Positions 31,651-40,150 of a stretch of DNA of 64,000 nucleotides are shown one piece after another. The notes below the pieces were generated by a model that was not told the origin of the DNA, searched no databases, and was given only the letters and a program-made list of their open reading frames with translations. A program made the translations under genes and the position numbers. The first letter of the stretch is position 1. Each line of letters opens with the position of its first letter. The stretch is from Methylogaea oryzae (GTDB lineage Bacteria; Pseudomonadota; Gammaproteobacteria; Methylococcales; Methylococcaceae): positions 2,288,001 through 2,352,000 of the forward strand of contig NZ_AP019782.1 in the NCBI RefSeq assembly GCF_019669985.1, written 5' to 3'.

Positions 31651-32985
31651 CTACCAACCGCCAACCGCTCCCAGCAAAATTCCGACCGCGCCGCAGGCGG
31701 CAATCACCGGAATGATGCCGGCCTTGAAGCGTATCAACGCCAACAACGCCGCCAGCGCCAGCAGCGCGGCGCGGAAATCGAAAGCGCCGTCCCAGCCCTG
31801 CGGCCACAACACGTGATAGGCGAAAAACAGCGCCAGGTTGAGGATCACCCCCACCACGGCGGCGGTGATACCGGTCAGCGGCGCGGTGAACTTGAGGTTG
31901 CCGTGGGTGGATTCCACCAGCGGCCCGCCGGCCAGGATGAAGAGGAAACTGGGCAAGAAAGTGAAATAGGTCGCCACGCCCGCCGCCGCAAGTCCCGCCG
32001 CGAATGCCTGGTCCGCGCCGTTCCAGCCGCCGAGGAAACCGACGAAGGTGACGATCATGATGAGCGGGCCCGGCGTGGTTTCGCCCAGGGCCAGGCCGTC
32101 CATCATCTGCGCCGCGCTAAGCCACTGGAAATGCTCCACCGCCCCTTGAAACACATAAGGCAACACCGCATAAGCGCCGCCGAACGTCAGCAGCGCCGCC
32201 TTGGAAAAGAACCAGCCCATTTGCAGCAATACCCCTTCCCTACCCTGGTCCAGCCATAGCCACGCCAAAGGGCCGATCCACAGCAACAGGCCGACGGCCG
32301 ACAGGCCCAGCAAGCGCTGCCAACGGAAACGGGCGTGCTCCGGCGTCGGCGTGTCGTCGTCGATCAAGGCCGGCCCCGCCCCATGGCGACCGGCGGCGTG
32401 GCCGGCTTTCATGGCGAACACCGCCGGCTTGAAATGCCCGCCCACCGAGCCGATGAGGGCGGCGGCCAGCACGATGGCGGGAAACGGCCAATGCAGCAGG
32501 AAAATCGCCAGGAACGCCGCCGCCGCCAGCAACCAAAGCCACACGTTCTTCAGCGCCCGCGAGCCGATGCGGTAAGCGGCGAACAGCACGATGGCCGTCA
32601 CCGCCGGCTTGATGCCGTAAAACACGCCGGCCACAACCGGCAGATCGTGGAAGCGGAGATAGACCCAACTGAGCAGCACCAGCAACACGAAGGAAGGCAA
32701 CACGAACAGCGCCCCGGCGACGATCCCACCCCAGCTGCGGTGCATCAGCCAACCGATGTAAGTGGCGAGCTGCTGCGCCTCCGGCCCCGGCAGCAACATG
32801 CAGTAATTGAGGGCGTGCAGAAAGCGCCGCTCCGACAGCCAGCGCCTGCGCTCCACCAAATCCTGGTGCATGATGGCGATCTGCCCGGCCGGCCCGCCGA
32901 AGCTCACGCACCCCAGCTTGAGCCAATACAAGAACGCCTGGGTTCGGGACACCGGCGCCGGTGCGGAATCGGAAGGTTGCGACAT
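31651..32985 (-). CDS. chrA: Chromate transporter ChrA (long, two-domain form)
   Basis: 444 residues. Both halves of the CHR fold are present: FLYWLKLGCVSFGGPAGQIA with NYCMLLPGPEAQQLATYIGW, and FSKAALLTFGGAYAVLPYV with MDGLALGETTPGPLIM. About 10-12 membrane segments are apparent. It exports chromate, and possibly sulfate-like anions, by proton motive force. A GGAGGAAA ribosome site precedes the ATG at 32985. It is divergent from a PhzF-like gene with 119 bp between. Confidence 0.94.
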   Translation of the reverse strand: MSQPSDSAPAPVSRTQAFLYWLKLGCVSFGGPAGQIAIMHQDLVERRRWLSERRFLHALNYCMLLPGPEAQQLATYIGWLMHRSWGGIVAGALFVLPSFVLLVLLSWVYLRFHDLPVVAGVFYGIKPAVTAIVLFAAYRIGSRALKNVWLWLLAAAAFLAIFLLHWPFPAIVLAAALIGSVGGHFKPAVFAMKAGHAAGRHGAGPALIDDDTPTPEHARFRWQRLLGLSAVGLLLWIGPLAWLWLDQGREGVLLQMGWFFSKAALLTFGGAYAVLPYVFQGAVEHFQWLSAAQMMDGLALGETTPGPLIMIVTFVGFLGGWNGADQAFAAGLAAAGVATYFTFLPSFLFILAGGPLVESTHGNLKFTAPLTGITAAVVGVILNLALFFAYHVLWPQGWDGAFDFRAALLALAALLALIRFKAGIIPVIAACGAVGILLGAVGGW

Positions 32986-33104
32986 GGTTGAATTTCCTCC
33001 TAGAGTTGCAAGCGGCGGGCGGGCATGGGCCAATCGTCCGGCTTGTTCGCGCCGGCGGAGAAGCCGATACTAAACGACTGTCACGCCACCGCAAACGACC
33101 CCCC

Positions 33105-33884
33105 ATGCGTATTCCCCTCTACCAAATCGATGCGTTCACCAAGCAAGTGTTGCAAGGCAATCCCGCGGCCGTTTGCCCGCTGCGGGAATGGCCGGACGAC
33201 GCGCTGCTGCAAGCCGTGGCGGCGGAGAACAATCTGTCGGAAACGGCGTTTTTCGTCGGCGGGGCCGGCCGTTACCGTTTGCGCTGGTTCACGCCGACCA
33301 CGGAGATCGATTTGTGCGGCCACGCGACGCTGGCGGCGGCCCACGTCCTCTACCGCGAACTGGCGGTGGAAAGCGGCGAAATCGTGTTCGACAGCCGCTC
33401 CGGCCCGCTGACGGTGCGGCAAGACGGCCAACGCATCACCATGGACTTTCCCCGGCGGGAAGTCCGGCCCCACGGCGAAACCGCCGCGCTAGCCGCCGCC
33501 TTGGGACTAGCCCCCGGCCGCGTGCTGGAAGCGGATCACCTGATGGCGGTATTCGACGACGAAACGGCGGTAAGCGCCCTACGGCCGAACCAGCGCCTGC
33601 TGGAGCAGTTGGACGCCGCCCTGGTCATCGCCACGGCGCCGGGCCGAAACTCGGACTACGTCTGCCGGGTGTTCGCCCCGAAAATGGGGATCGCCGAAGA
33701 CCCAGTGACCGGCTCCGCCCATTGCCTGCTGGCGCCCTATTGGGCCGAACGTTTGGGCAAAACCGAGCTTTTCGCCCGCCACCTCTCGCCGCGCGGCGGC
33801 GAAGTCTATTGCGACCTGTCGGACAGCGGCGTGCGCATTGCCGGGCATACGGTGAAATACCTGCAAGGCGAGTTGTTCTTGTAA
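33105..33884 (+). CDS. PhzF-family isomerase/epimerase
   Basis: 259 residues. It starts MRIPLYQIDAFTKQVLQGNPAAV. The catalytic glutamate is E46 in NNLSETAFF, and RLRWFTPTTEIDLCGHATLAAAH plus GIAEDPVTGSAHCLLAPYW are the paired motifs of the diaminopimelate-epimerase-like fold. The YddE/YfhB-type members have no settled substrate. No clear ribosome site precedes the ATG, but it begins the conserved region. It ends against a hairpin (33891-33915) facing the YeeE-like genes. Confidence 0.9.
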   Translation: MRIPLYQIDAFTKQVLQGNPAAVCPLREWPDDALLQAVAAENNLSETAFFVGGAGRYRLRWFTPTTEIDLCGHATLAAAHVLYRELAVESGEIVFDSRSGPLTVRQDGQRITMDFPRREVRPHGETAALAAALGLAPGRVLEADHLMAVFDDETAVSALRPNQRLLEQLDAALVIATAPGRNSDYVCRVFAPKMGIAEDPVTGSAHCLLAPYWAERLGKTELFARHLSPRGGEVYCDLSDSGVRIAGHTVKYLQGELFL

Positions 33885-33890
33885 GGATGG

Positions 33891-33915
33891 GGCGGCGCGC
33901 GCTGGCCGCGCCGCC
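33891..33915. terminator. GC-rich hairpin between convergent genes
   Basis: A 9-bp perfect stem (33891-33899 with 33907-33915, loop 7). It starts 7 bases after the PhzF-like stop. No T run, so termination is plausible but unproven. Confidence 0.4.
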
Positions 33916-33986
33916 GATTCGAAACCGTGCGGCGGAACCGCCGGGCGTTCCGCCCTACCGTGCAAGGCGTAAGTAAGCGCCGGCGG

Positions 33987-34406
33987 TCAACGATGCAGCC
34001 GCGTCCCCAGCACCAGCCCCGCCAGCATGGCGGCGACGAAAACGACCACGCCGTTTTGCAAAGTCGCCAGCGACACGATGGCGGGACCGGGGCAATACCC
34101 CGCCAAGCCCCAACCGGCGCCGAACAAGGCGGCGCCCAGCACCAGCCGGATTTCCAGGCCGTGTTTTTGCGGCAAGGCGAACTCCCGCGCCAGCAGCGGA
34201 TGGGACTGCCGCCGTATCCAGGCGAAAGCCGGCAAAGCGACGGCCAGGGCGCCGCCCATGACGAACGCCAGGGTCGGATCCCAAGCGCCGGCGACGTCCA
34301 AAAAGCCGATCACCTTATCCGGCCGCGTCATGCCGGCGATGCCCAGGCCGGCGGCGAACAGCAAGCCGCAGACGAAACTGGCCAGCAAAGGCAACTGCTT
34401 CCTCAT
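33987..34406 (-). CDS. YeeE/YedE-type sulfur transport protein, second half
   Basis: 139 residues, about four membrane helices. GLGIAGMTRPDKVIGFLDVAG and GAALFGAGWGLAGYCPGPAI are the typical halves of DUF6691/YeeE proteins; the cysteine in GYCPGPA is the conserved one thought to handle reduced sulfur compounds such as thiosulfate. The ATG overlaps the stop of the companion gene by 4 bases. Confidence 0.88.
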   Translation of the reverse strand: MRKQLPLLASFVCGLLFAAGLGIAGMTRPDKVIGFLDVAGAWDPTLAFVMGGALAVALPAFAWIRRQSHPLLAREFALPQKHGLEIRLVLGAALFGAGWGLAGYCPGPAIVSLATLQNGVVVFVAAMLAGLVLGTRLHR

Positions 34407-34822
34407 GGGTTGCCTCCATGGGTGAAGAACACCGTCGCCATGCCGCTGCTCATGAATACCGCCGTCGCCGCCAGCGAGCGCTTGGACAGCCGCGCCAAGC
34501 CGCAAATGCCGTGGCCGCTGGTGCAGCCGTTGGCGAGGCGCGCGCCCAGCCCCACCAGCAGGCCGGCCACGGCCAACTTCAACGGCGACGCGGACGACGC
34601 CGCCGGAAAGGCGGCGGGATACAGCAGCGAAAGCGCCAACCCGCCGGCCAGCAAACCGGCGATGAACGCCACGCGCCAGCCCCGGCCGCCGTGGACCGGC
34701 GGAAACAAGCCGGCGCAGATGTTGCTGATGCCGGCGATGCGGCCGTTGACATACAACAGCGCGGCGGCCGCGATGCCGATCAATGCGCCTCCGGCGAGCG
34801 CAGCGACAAATTCTCCAGACAT
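34403..34822 (-). CDS. YeeE/YedE-type sulfur transport protein, first half
   Basis: 139 residues, about four helices. It begins MSGEFVAALAGGALIGIAAA, with NGRIAGISNICAGLF and LVGLGARLANGCTSGHGICGL; the GCTSGHG cysteine motif is the YeeE hallmark. Together with the next gene it makes the split transporter often found beside sulfur-metabolism genes. An upstream TTG start (34834) is possible but less likely. Confidence 0.88.
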   Translation of the reverse strand: MSGEFVAALAGGALIGIAAAALLYVNGRIAGISNICAGLFPPVHGGRGWRVAFIAGLLAGGLALSLLYPAAFPAASSASPLKLAVAGLLVGLGARLANGCTSGHGICGLARLSKRSLAATAVFMSSGMATVFFTHGGNP

Positions 34823-34935
34823 TGGTGCCCCCAAGGCGTTGCGGTTCAGGACTATCGACAGCCGGCGCGGCTTGCGGATGCGGTGCCGGCCGGGTCGAGC
34901 CGCCGCATATTAGCATGCGCTAACTCTTAGGAACA

Positions 34936-35757
34936 CTAATCCCCTGCGGCAGCTTCTGCAACAACGGGCAATTCCACCGAAAAAGTCACGCCCCGTCCGT
35001 CCAGGCCGTCGCCGATACGAATCGCGCCGCCGTGCTGCCGCGCCAGCAGATTGGCGTTGTACAAACCCAGTCCCGAGCTTTGGTAGGCCCTTTCCGCCTG
35101 CACCCCGAGCCGTTCGAAGCGGTGGAAGACTTTTGCCCTTTCCTCCCGGGGGATGCCCGGGCCGTTGTCCGCGATTTCGATAACGACGCGCTCCTGGTCC
35201 CCCTGCGCGCGCAGCTCCACCGTTCCGCCGTCGGGGGTGTATTTCAAGGCGTTGGATAAAATATTGTTGAGCACGTGGTATTGAATACGGCAAATGTCCC
35301 AGTGCACCGTGGGCAAAGGCGCCGCCAAGCGCAACCGCAAGTCGATACGGCGCCGCCGGGCCTCTCGCTGAAAAACGCCGGTAATCGTCCCCAGGATGCC
35401 GGCCAAATCGGTCACCTCGGTAAACTCCAGCCGCTCCTTGCCCGACTCGATGCGCGCCGAAGACAGCAAACCGTCGATCAGCCGCGCCATGTCCCCGCCC
35501 ATCGCCACGATGGTGTCCAACCCCTCGGCGACCTCGTCCCGATCCTTCAGGTCCGCTTGGGCGCGCAGGGTATCCTGCAACGCTTCCGCCACGCCCAGGA
35601 TGACGTTGAGCGGGGTTTTCAAATCGTGGGAAACCATGAAAAGCATGCGATTTTGGCACTCGTAGCAACGGGCAAGCGCGTCATTCCCCGCGGGCTTCGC
35701 ACCGGCGGGAACACCGCCGGCGGCGACGCGCGCCTTATCGGTTCGCGGTTGTGACAT
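34936..35757 (-). CDS. Cytoplasmic sensor histidine kinase, orphan
   Basis: 273 residues. After ~35 residues with two cysteines (CYECQNR) comes a HisKA dimerisation domain with phospho-acceptor H44 in MVSHDLKTPLN. The HATPase domain has the N box NILSNALKYTP, G1 box IADNGPGIP and G2 box SSGLGLYNANLLA. There is no membrane segment or sensor domain, and no response regulator is adjacent. The CxxC near the N-terminus might sense metal or redox; that is inference. GGGAG ribosome site 7 bases before the ATG. Confidence 0.88.
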   Translation of the reverse strand: MSQPRTDKARVAAGGVPAGAKPAGNDALARCYECQNRMLFMVSHDLKTPLNVILGVAEALQDTLRAQADLKDRDEVAEGLDTIVAMGGDMARLIDGLLSSARIESGKERLEFTEVTDLAGILGTITGVFQREARRRRIDLRLRLAAPLPTVHWDICRIQYHVLNNILSNALKYTPDGGTVELRAQGDQERVVIEIADNGPGIPREERAKVFHRFERLGVQAERAYQSSGLGLYNANLLARQHGGAIRIGDGLDGRGVTFSVELPVVAEAAAGD

Positions 35758-35948
35758 GCGCGCTTCTCCCTTTCCGTCAGTTCCTTGAACTCACCCGAGC
35801 CGTCGCGCCGGCGATGGCCGCGGCGGCCGGCGGGTGTAGTCGTTGAATGGGGCCATCCCTGGCTCGGCATCCTGCCGCGATCCTTATCCCTCTCCAGCGG
35901 ATTCAGCGGGCCTAACTCGAAAAAATGGCCTTAGCTCATCCCTATCCG

Positions 35949-36962
35949 TTACTTTCCACCGAAGATCTGATCGAACACGCCGCCATCCAGGAAATGCGTT
36001 TTCTGGGCCTTGTTCCAACCGCCGAAGGCTTCGATAGTCACCAGTTCGAGCTTGGGGAACTGTTTGGCGTACTTAGCGGCGATTTCCGGGTCGCGGGGAC
36101 GGTAGAAATTTTTCGCGGCGATTTCCTGGCCTTCCTTGCTGTACAGGTAATCCAGGTAGGCCTTGGCCACTTCCGCCGTGCCGTGCTTGCGCACCACGTC
36201 GTCAACCACCGCCACCGGCGGCTCGGCCAGTATGCTCAAGGACGGCACTACGATCTCGAACTTGTCGGCGCCGAACTCCTTGAGCACCAGAAAGGCCTCG
36301 TTTTCCCAGGTCACCAGCACATCGCCGATATCCCGCTCCACGAAGGTCGTGGTAGAACCGCGCGCTCCCGTATCCAGCACCGCCGCGTTTTTGTAGATCT
36401 TGGCGACGAAGTCCTTGATCGCCGCTTCGTTGGCGCCGAACTTCTTCTGCGCAAAGGCCCAGGCGGCCAGATAGTTCCAGCGCGCGCCGCCGGACGATTT
36501 GGGATTGGGCTGCACGTTGGCCACGCCGTCCTTCACCAGATCGTCCCAGTCCTTGATTCCCTTCGGATTGCCCTTGCGCACCACAAACACCATGGTGGAG
36601 GTGTAAGGCGCGCTGTTGTTGGGGAACTTGGACTGCCAATCCTCCGGGATCAGTTTGGCTTTCTGATATAACTGGTCCACATCGTAAGCCAGCGCCAAGG
36701 TAACTACGTCGGCATTCAAGCCGTCGATCACCGCCCGCGCTTGCTTGCCGCCACCGCCGTGAGACTGTTGCACGGTGACGGTTTCACCCGTCTTTTCCTT
36801 CCAATGCTTAGCGAAAGCGGCATTGTATTGCTGGTACAGCTCGCGGGTCGGATCGTAGGACACGTTGAGCAAAGCCACGTCGGCAACGGCCGCACCGCCC
36901 CCCAACACGCCAATAACCAGCGCCGCGATGTGTCGCCCCAAGGGCCTTTTCTTAAGATTCAC
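35949..36962 (-). CDS. sbp: Periplasmic sulfate-binding protein
   Basis: 337 residues. A basic N-terminus and hydrophobic segment ([17 protein letters not shown]) form a signal peptide. The mature start [20 protein letters not shown] and later [43 protein letters not shown] and FLVLKEFG are family hallmarks. It delivers sulfate or thiosulfate to CysTWA, encoded 8-11 kb away in the rightward operon. The start is GTG with a strong AAAGGAG site. It lies 28 bases after the porin gene, so the two are probably one transcript. Confidence 0.96.
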   Translation of the reverse strand: MNLKKRPLGRHIAALVIGVLGGGAAVADVALLNVSYDPTRELYQQYNAAFAKHWKEKTGETVTVQQSHGGGGKQARAVIDGLNADVVTLALAYDVDQLYQKAKLIPEDWQSKFPNNSAPYTSTMVFVVRKGNPKGIKDWDDLVKDGVANVQPNPKSSGGARWNYLAAWAFAQKKFGANEAAIKDFVAKIYKNAAVLDTGARGSTTTFVERDIGDVLVTWENEAFLVLKEFGADKFEIVVPSLSILAEPPVAVVDDVVRKHGTAEVAKAYLDYLYSKEGQEIAAKNFYRPRDPEIAAKYAKQFPKLELVTIEAFGGWNKAQKTHFLDGGVFDQIFGGK

Positions 36963-36989
36963 GCTTTATCTCCTTTGATTGAAATCGAC

Positions 36990-38690
36990 TTAGAACACCA
37001 ACTGGAAACGGGTACCCCAGACGTTTTCGCTGGGACGATCCGTGACTCGGTAAGGACTGGCGGCCGTGCCAGCGCCCGTGCCGCCACCGCCGGTGAAGGA
37101 GGTGCGCTCGAAATCGGTCATGATGCGAACGTTCTTGTTGAGGAACCAGTTGAGGCCCACCGCGAAGGAATTCGCTTTCTGTATGGATTTGGTCGGGTCG
37201 AGCAGGTAGAACTGCGAGTTGGTCGAGCCCAAATTGGAAAAACTGGCCTTATCCACGGTCAATCCGCTCAAACGCCCCACCACCTGGAAAGCGCCCCAGT
37301 TCCCGGCGGAAGGATCGAAAGGCGCCCGCGGCTTGACGCTTTGGAATGTGTTGTCCTCACCGGTCAAGACGTAGGAAGCCTGTATTTGCCAAGCGTGGTT
37401 ATCCTGCTGGATGGTCTTCTTGACCGTCGTGGCGGCGGTGGCGGCGCCATTGGACGCCAACAGCTTTTGCGACGAATCCACATATTCGCCCAACAAGCCG
37501 TAAGGCCCGTAGTACCAATACGCCTGCGGATAAAGGCGATAGTGATCGCCGTTGGCGGTGATGGTGCTGGTGCCCGAGTTGGCGCGAGCCCCTTGGTTCG
37601 CGTAGTTGAGGAAGGCGTTCTGCCCGATCGGGCTCACCAATGACGCCGCCGTTGCCGTGGTGCCCGAGGCTACCGCACGATTCATCGGCTGCTCCCAACT
37701 GCCTGCGATACCGACTCCCAAGCCGTCCAGGATATCCACGCCGGAATGCTGGAACGGATGGGCGAAGATACGGCCCACGAACTCCTTGTCGTCCTTGGTA
37801 TCCGTCGTCACGTTGGCGGGACTGGTATTGTCGCCGCTGCCGTTGAACACACCCAATTGGTAACTGACGAAATTCTTGAAGTCCACCGGCCCGCTACGCT
37901 TTTCCAACTCATAGCCGGGTTTGGCGAACGAACCGTGCAGCATCACGCCCACTTCGCGGTTGCTCGCCAGATAAGTGGGATACGCCCGCTCCAGGAAGTT
38001 ACCGTCGGCGTCGCCTTGCAAACGCTCAAGGCTGAGCGGCGTCTTTTGTTTACCGACGCTCAGCGCCGCATAAGGCAGGTAGTTGGCGTCTATGTATGCG
38101 TCGAACAGGCTGGAGGTGCTGCCCCCGAATTCCTGCATGATTTTGAAGTCGATGTCCTTCCACAGCGTGCCCTCCAACCAAAGGCGCGCCTGCCTCAGCT
38201 CGAACCGGTCAGCGATGTTGTTGCCGCGCGCGGAGTTGCTGCCAGAAGGCGCGTTTCTCGCGTTGTCGTCCATGAAGACCTTGGCGTCACCCTGCAAAGA
38301 ACCGCGCAAACGCACCGTGTGATCGCCCTCGGCCGACGTAAAGCGTAAACCGTCCGATCCCATTTCGAATTTCGGGGATTTTTTGGCGTTATCCGTCGCC
38401 ACCTCCTTTTCCACTTCGAACTTGCGTTCCAGCACACGCACTTTGCGGCCCAGATCGTCCAACGCCTGCTTGTCTCCGCTGGCGCTGGTCAAAGCGCCCC
38501 CGCCCTGCTTCGCGTCTTTCGCCGCAGCCGGCTGGGCGGCCAGTTTTTGCTCCAGTTCGTGCACGCGCTTCTCCAGTCTCTCCAGCAATGCGTCGCGCGG
38601 ATCGCTTTTGCCGTGAGCCGGCAGCGCGAACGCCGCCAGCAGGCCAGGAACAGCCGCCGCCAATTTCAAATTTTGCTTTTTTCTACGCAT
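36990..38690 (-). CDS. OprO/OprP-type outer-membrane porin
   Basis: 566 residues. After the signal peptide (ending ALPAHG) a predicted coiled coil (ALLERLEKRVHELEQKLAAQ) precedes a long beta-barrel starting GSDGLRFTSAEGDHTVRLRGSLQGD and ending in the C-terminal aromatic WGTRFQLVF. RQARLWLEGTLWKDIDFKIMQEFG is typical of the phosphate-selective porin family. Co-transcription with sbp suggests it admits sulfate or another sulfur anion rather than phosphate; that is inference. AAGGGG ribosome site upstream. Confidence 0.88.
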   Translation of the reverse strand: MRRKKQNLKLAAAVPGLLAAFALPAHGKSDPRDALLERLEKRVHELEQKLAAQPAAAKDAKQGGGALTSASGDKQALDDLGRKVRVLERKFEVEKEVATDNAKKSPKFEMGSDGLRFTSAEGDHTVRLRGSLQGDAKVFMDDNARNAPSGSNSARGNNIADRFELRQARLWLEGTLWKDIDFKIMQEFGGSTSSLFDAYIDANYLPYAALSVGKQKTPLSLERLQGDADGNFLERAYPTYLASNREVGVMLHGSFAKPGYELEKRSGPVDFKNFVSYQLGVFNGSGDNTSPANVTTDTKDDKEFVGRIFAHPFQHSGVDILDGLGVGIAGSWEQPMNRAVASGTTATAASLVSPIGQNAFLNYANQGARANSGTSTITANGDHYRLYPQAYWYYGPYGLLGEYVDSSQKLLASNGAATAATTVKKTIQQDNHAWQIQASYVLTGEDNTFQSVKPRAPFDPSAGNWGAFQVVGRLSGLTVDKASFSNLGSTNSQFYLLDPTKSIQKANSFAVGLNWFLNKNVRIMTDFERTSFTGGGGTGAGTAASPYRVTDRPSENVWGTRFQLVF

Positions 38691-38850
38691 GGAAGTATCC
38701 CCTTCAATTACTGGTGGAGAACTTCCGGTGGTCCGGTCAGTTCGGCCGATGCTCTTATTTGGGTTAAACAGACTCGCTCCGGTTATCCGGTGGGTCGGGA
38801 CTAGCGGTGCGGAACGCGTTCCGCCCCAGTCCGCTGCCAACGTGGCGCAC

Positions 38851-38878
38851 ACTCTAATCCGCAACCAACAGATCGCAA
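38851..38878 (-). promoter_or_regulatory. Putative porin-sbp promoter
   Basis: On the minus strand, TTGCGA (38878-38873), 16 bases, then TAGAGT (38856-38851). Spacing is slightly short and the -10 is imperfect, as expected for an activator-dependent promoter. It lies ~160 bases before the porin start. Confidence 0.4.
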
Positions 38879-38893
38879 AGAAATATAAAGAAA

Positions 38894-38920
38894 TTTGCAT
38901 ATGCATTTTTTGCATATGCA
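38894..38920. promoter_or_regulatory. Twin palindromic operator candidate
   Basis: TTTGCATATGCA occurs twice (38894-38905 and 38909-38920), 15 bases apart. Each contains the perfect palindrome TGCATATGCA. The pair lies 16-42 bases upstream of the putative leftward -35, a typical activator position, and ~145 bases before the rightward operon. The arms could alternatively form one 10-bp hairpin. Confidence 0.55.
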
Positions 38921-39064
38921 GGCACGACCGACGTTATTTCTTTTGGCGATATCTAGATAGTTTTATGTTCTTTGTGGTTATACAAAAACTCCCTACCATG
39001 GTGCCCAAGCGAAAGGACGGGAGGACGGAAAACGCCTCCGCCTAATCAACAGAGGTAAGGCGAC

Positions 39065-39259
39065 ATGAGCGGTAACAGTCACAGAATCGACAAGGCGGCC
39101 AACAGCTACAACGCCCTATCGAACAACGAATTGCGCGTATTGGAAGCCTTGGAAGGCATTCGCTACGGCGCGGTGGAAGTGACCATCCACGATGGACGCA
39201 TCGTCCAGATCGAACGCCGGGAAAAACTGCGCCTGGATCAGCCGCCGGCGCTGCGCTAA
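39065..39259 (+). CDS. DUF2292 (YezD-like) small protein
   Basis: 64 residues. The core NNELRVLEALEGIRYGAVEVTIHDGRIVQIERREKLRL is the whole DUF2292 domain, known from small proteins encoded beside sulfate-assimilation genes in many bacteria. Its role is not established. It has an AGAGGTAAGGCGAC ribosome region before the ATG and is the first gene of the rightward sulfur operon, 11 bases before the EAL-like gene. Confidence 0.85.
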   Translation: MSGNSHRIDKAANSYNALSNNELRVLEALEGIRYGAVEVTIHDGRIVQIERREKLRLDQPPALR

Positions 39260-39270
39260 AGGAGAGAGTC

Positions 39271-39273
39271 ATG
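39271..39273 (+). other. Start codon of the EAL-like gene with adjacent ribosome site
   Basis: AAAGGAGAGAG directly precedes this ATG with good spacing, supporting translation from 39271 rather than from a longer frame overlapping in another phase. Confidence 0.6.
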
Positions 39274-40116
39274 CATTTGGATTTATTGGTCGCCCTGTTC
39301 AACAAGCGCTTTCAACTGGAGCGCGGCATTCACGAGGCGCCCCTGCGCGTCGTGCGCGGCAAAGTGGAAGGACGCGTGGGAGAACTGCGCCTCACCAGCA
39401 CGCTGAAGCCCATCCGCCTGGCGGAAAGCCCGCTCATCGTGCAAGGCCACGAGGCGGTGCTGCACGCCTATGTGGAAGGAGGCAGCCCGCAGGCCGCGAT
39501 GGACGTGTTCGGCGACGCCGAAGGCGTCTCCGTCGTCAATATGGATCGGCTGTGCCGGACGGTGCACATGCTCAACTACCTGCCCTACGCCTGGAACGAC
39601 GGTTTCCTCAGCGTCGAGGTGAATCCCCGCCACGTGTTGAGCATCAAGCAAAACCACGGCGCCTATTTCGAGGAAGTGCTGGGCCGCTGCGGCCTAACGC
39701 CGAAACAGGTGGTGATCAGCGTGCCGTTCGAGCACTTGAGCAACAGCTATCAGCTGGCGCTGGTGCAAGGGCTGAACAACTACCGCAGCCGCGGTTACCA
39801 GTTGGCGGTGAGGCTAAGCCAGACCCACCCCGAGCAAATCAAGCAGTCCACCGTATTGGTGACGCGCTTGTCGCCCGATTTCGTCAAGCTGCAGCGGCCG
39901 TTTTTGACCGACCGCAACGGACAGGCGGCCTCGGCCCTGCAACTGGAACTGACGCGCAAGCTGGTGTCCATCGCCCGCTTGGCCGGCGGCCTGACGATCC
40001 AGAACGGCATCGAAACCGAACAGGACCTGGAAACCGCCAGATCGCTCAAAGCCTATTTACTGGAAGGCGATTATTTCGGCCAACCGGTCAAGCGCAGGGC
40101 GCGAGACGCGGCCTAA
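39271..40116 (+). CDS. Degenerate EAL-like domain protein of the sulfur operon
   Basis: 281 residues. The overall layout is EAL-like: an N-terminal strand with GHEAVLHAYVEGG at the EAL position, VEVNPRHVLSIKQNHGAYFEEVLGRCGLTPKQVVISVPF, then DFVKLQRPFL, and a C-terminal LAGGLTIQNGIETEQDLETARSL resembling the I-A-EGVE-T-E-L region. The catalytic acids are not conserved: no E-x-L-x-R with intact arginine and no DDFGTG loop. It is therefore probably a non-hydrolytic regulator or scaffold. It is tightly linked to a DUF2292 gene upstream and a rhodanese gene downstream. Confidence 0.75.
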   Translation: MHLDLLVALFNKRFQLERGIHEAPLRVVRGKVEGRVGELRLTSTLKPIRLAESPLIVQGHEAVLHAYVEGGSPQAAMDVFGDAEGVSVVNMDRLCRTVHMLNYLPYAWNDGFLSVEVNPRHVLSIKQNHGAYFEEVLGRCGLTPKQVVISVPFEHLSNSYQLALVQGLNNYRSRGYQLAVRLSQTHPEQIKQSTVLVTRLSPDFVKLQRPFLTDRNGQAASALQLELTRKLVSIARLAGGLTIQNGIETEQDLETARSLKAYLLEGDYFGQPVKRRARDAA

Positions 40117-40150
40117 CCCAAACACAGCCCTTAACCCGGAGGTAACGCCC

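Larger units (their letters stand above)
38691..39064. promoter_or_regulatory. Shared control region of the two divergent sulfur operons
   Basis: 374 bp, much more AT-rich in its centre than the surrounding DNA. It separates the leftward porin-sbp operon from the rightward encapsulin/cys operon. It contains a candidate leftward promoter, twin palindromes and a possible rightward -10 (TATACA, 38979-38984). No open frame with family support is present. Confidence 0.75.

Noticed and set aside
33987-34916. A single long frame covering both YeeE/YedE halves
   Set aside because: Only the last 139 codons are in the correct phase; the first half-protein is clearly encoded in another frame with a 4-base stop-start overlap, a natural split.
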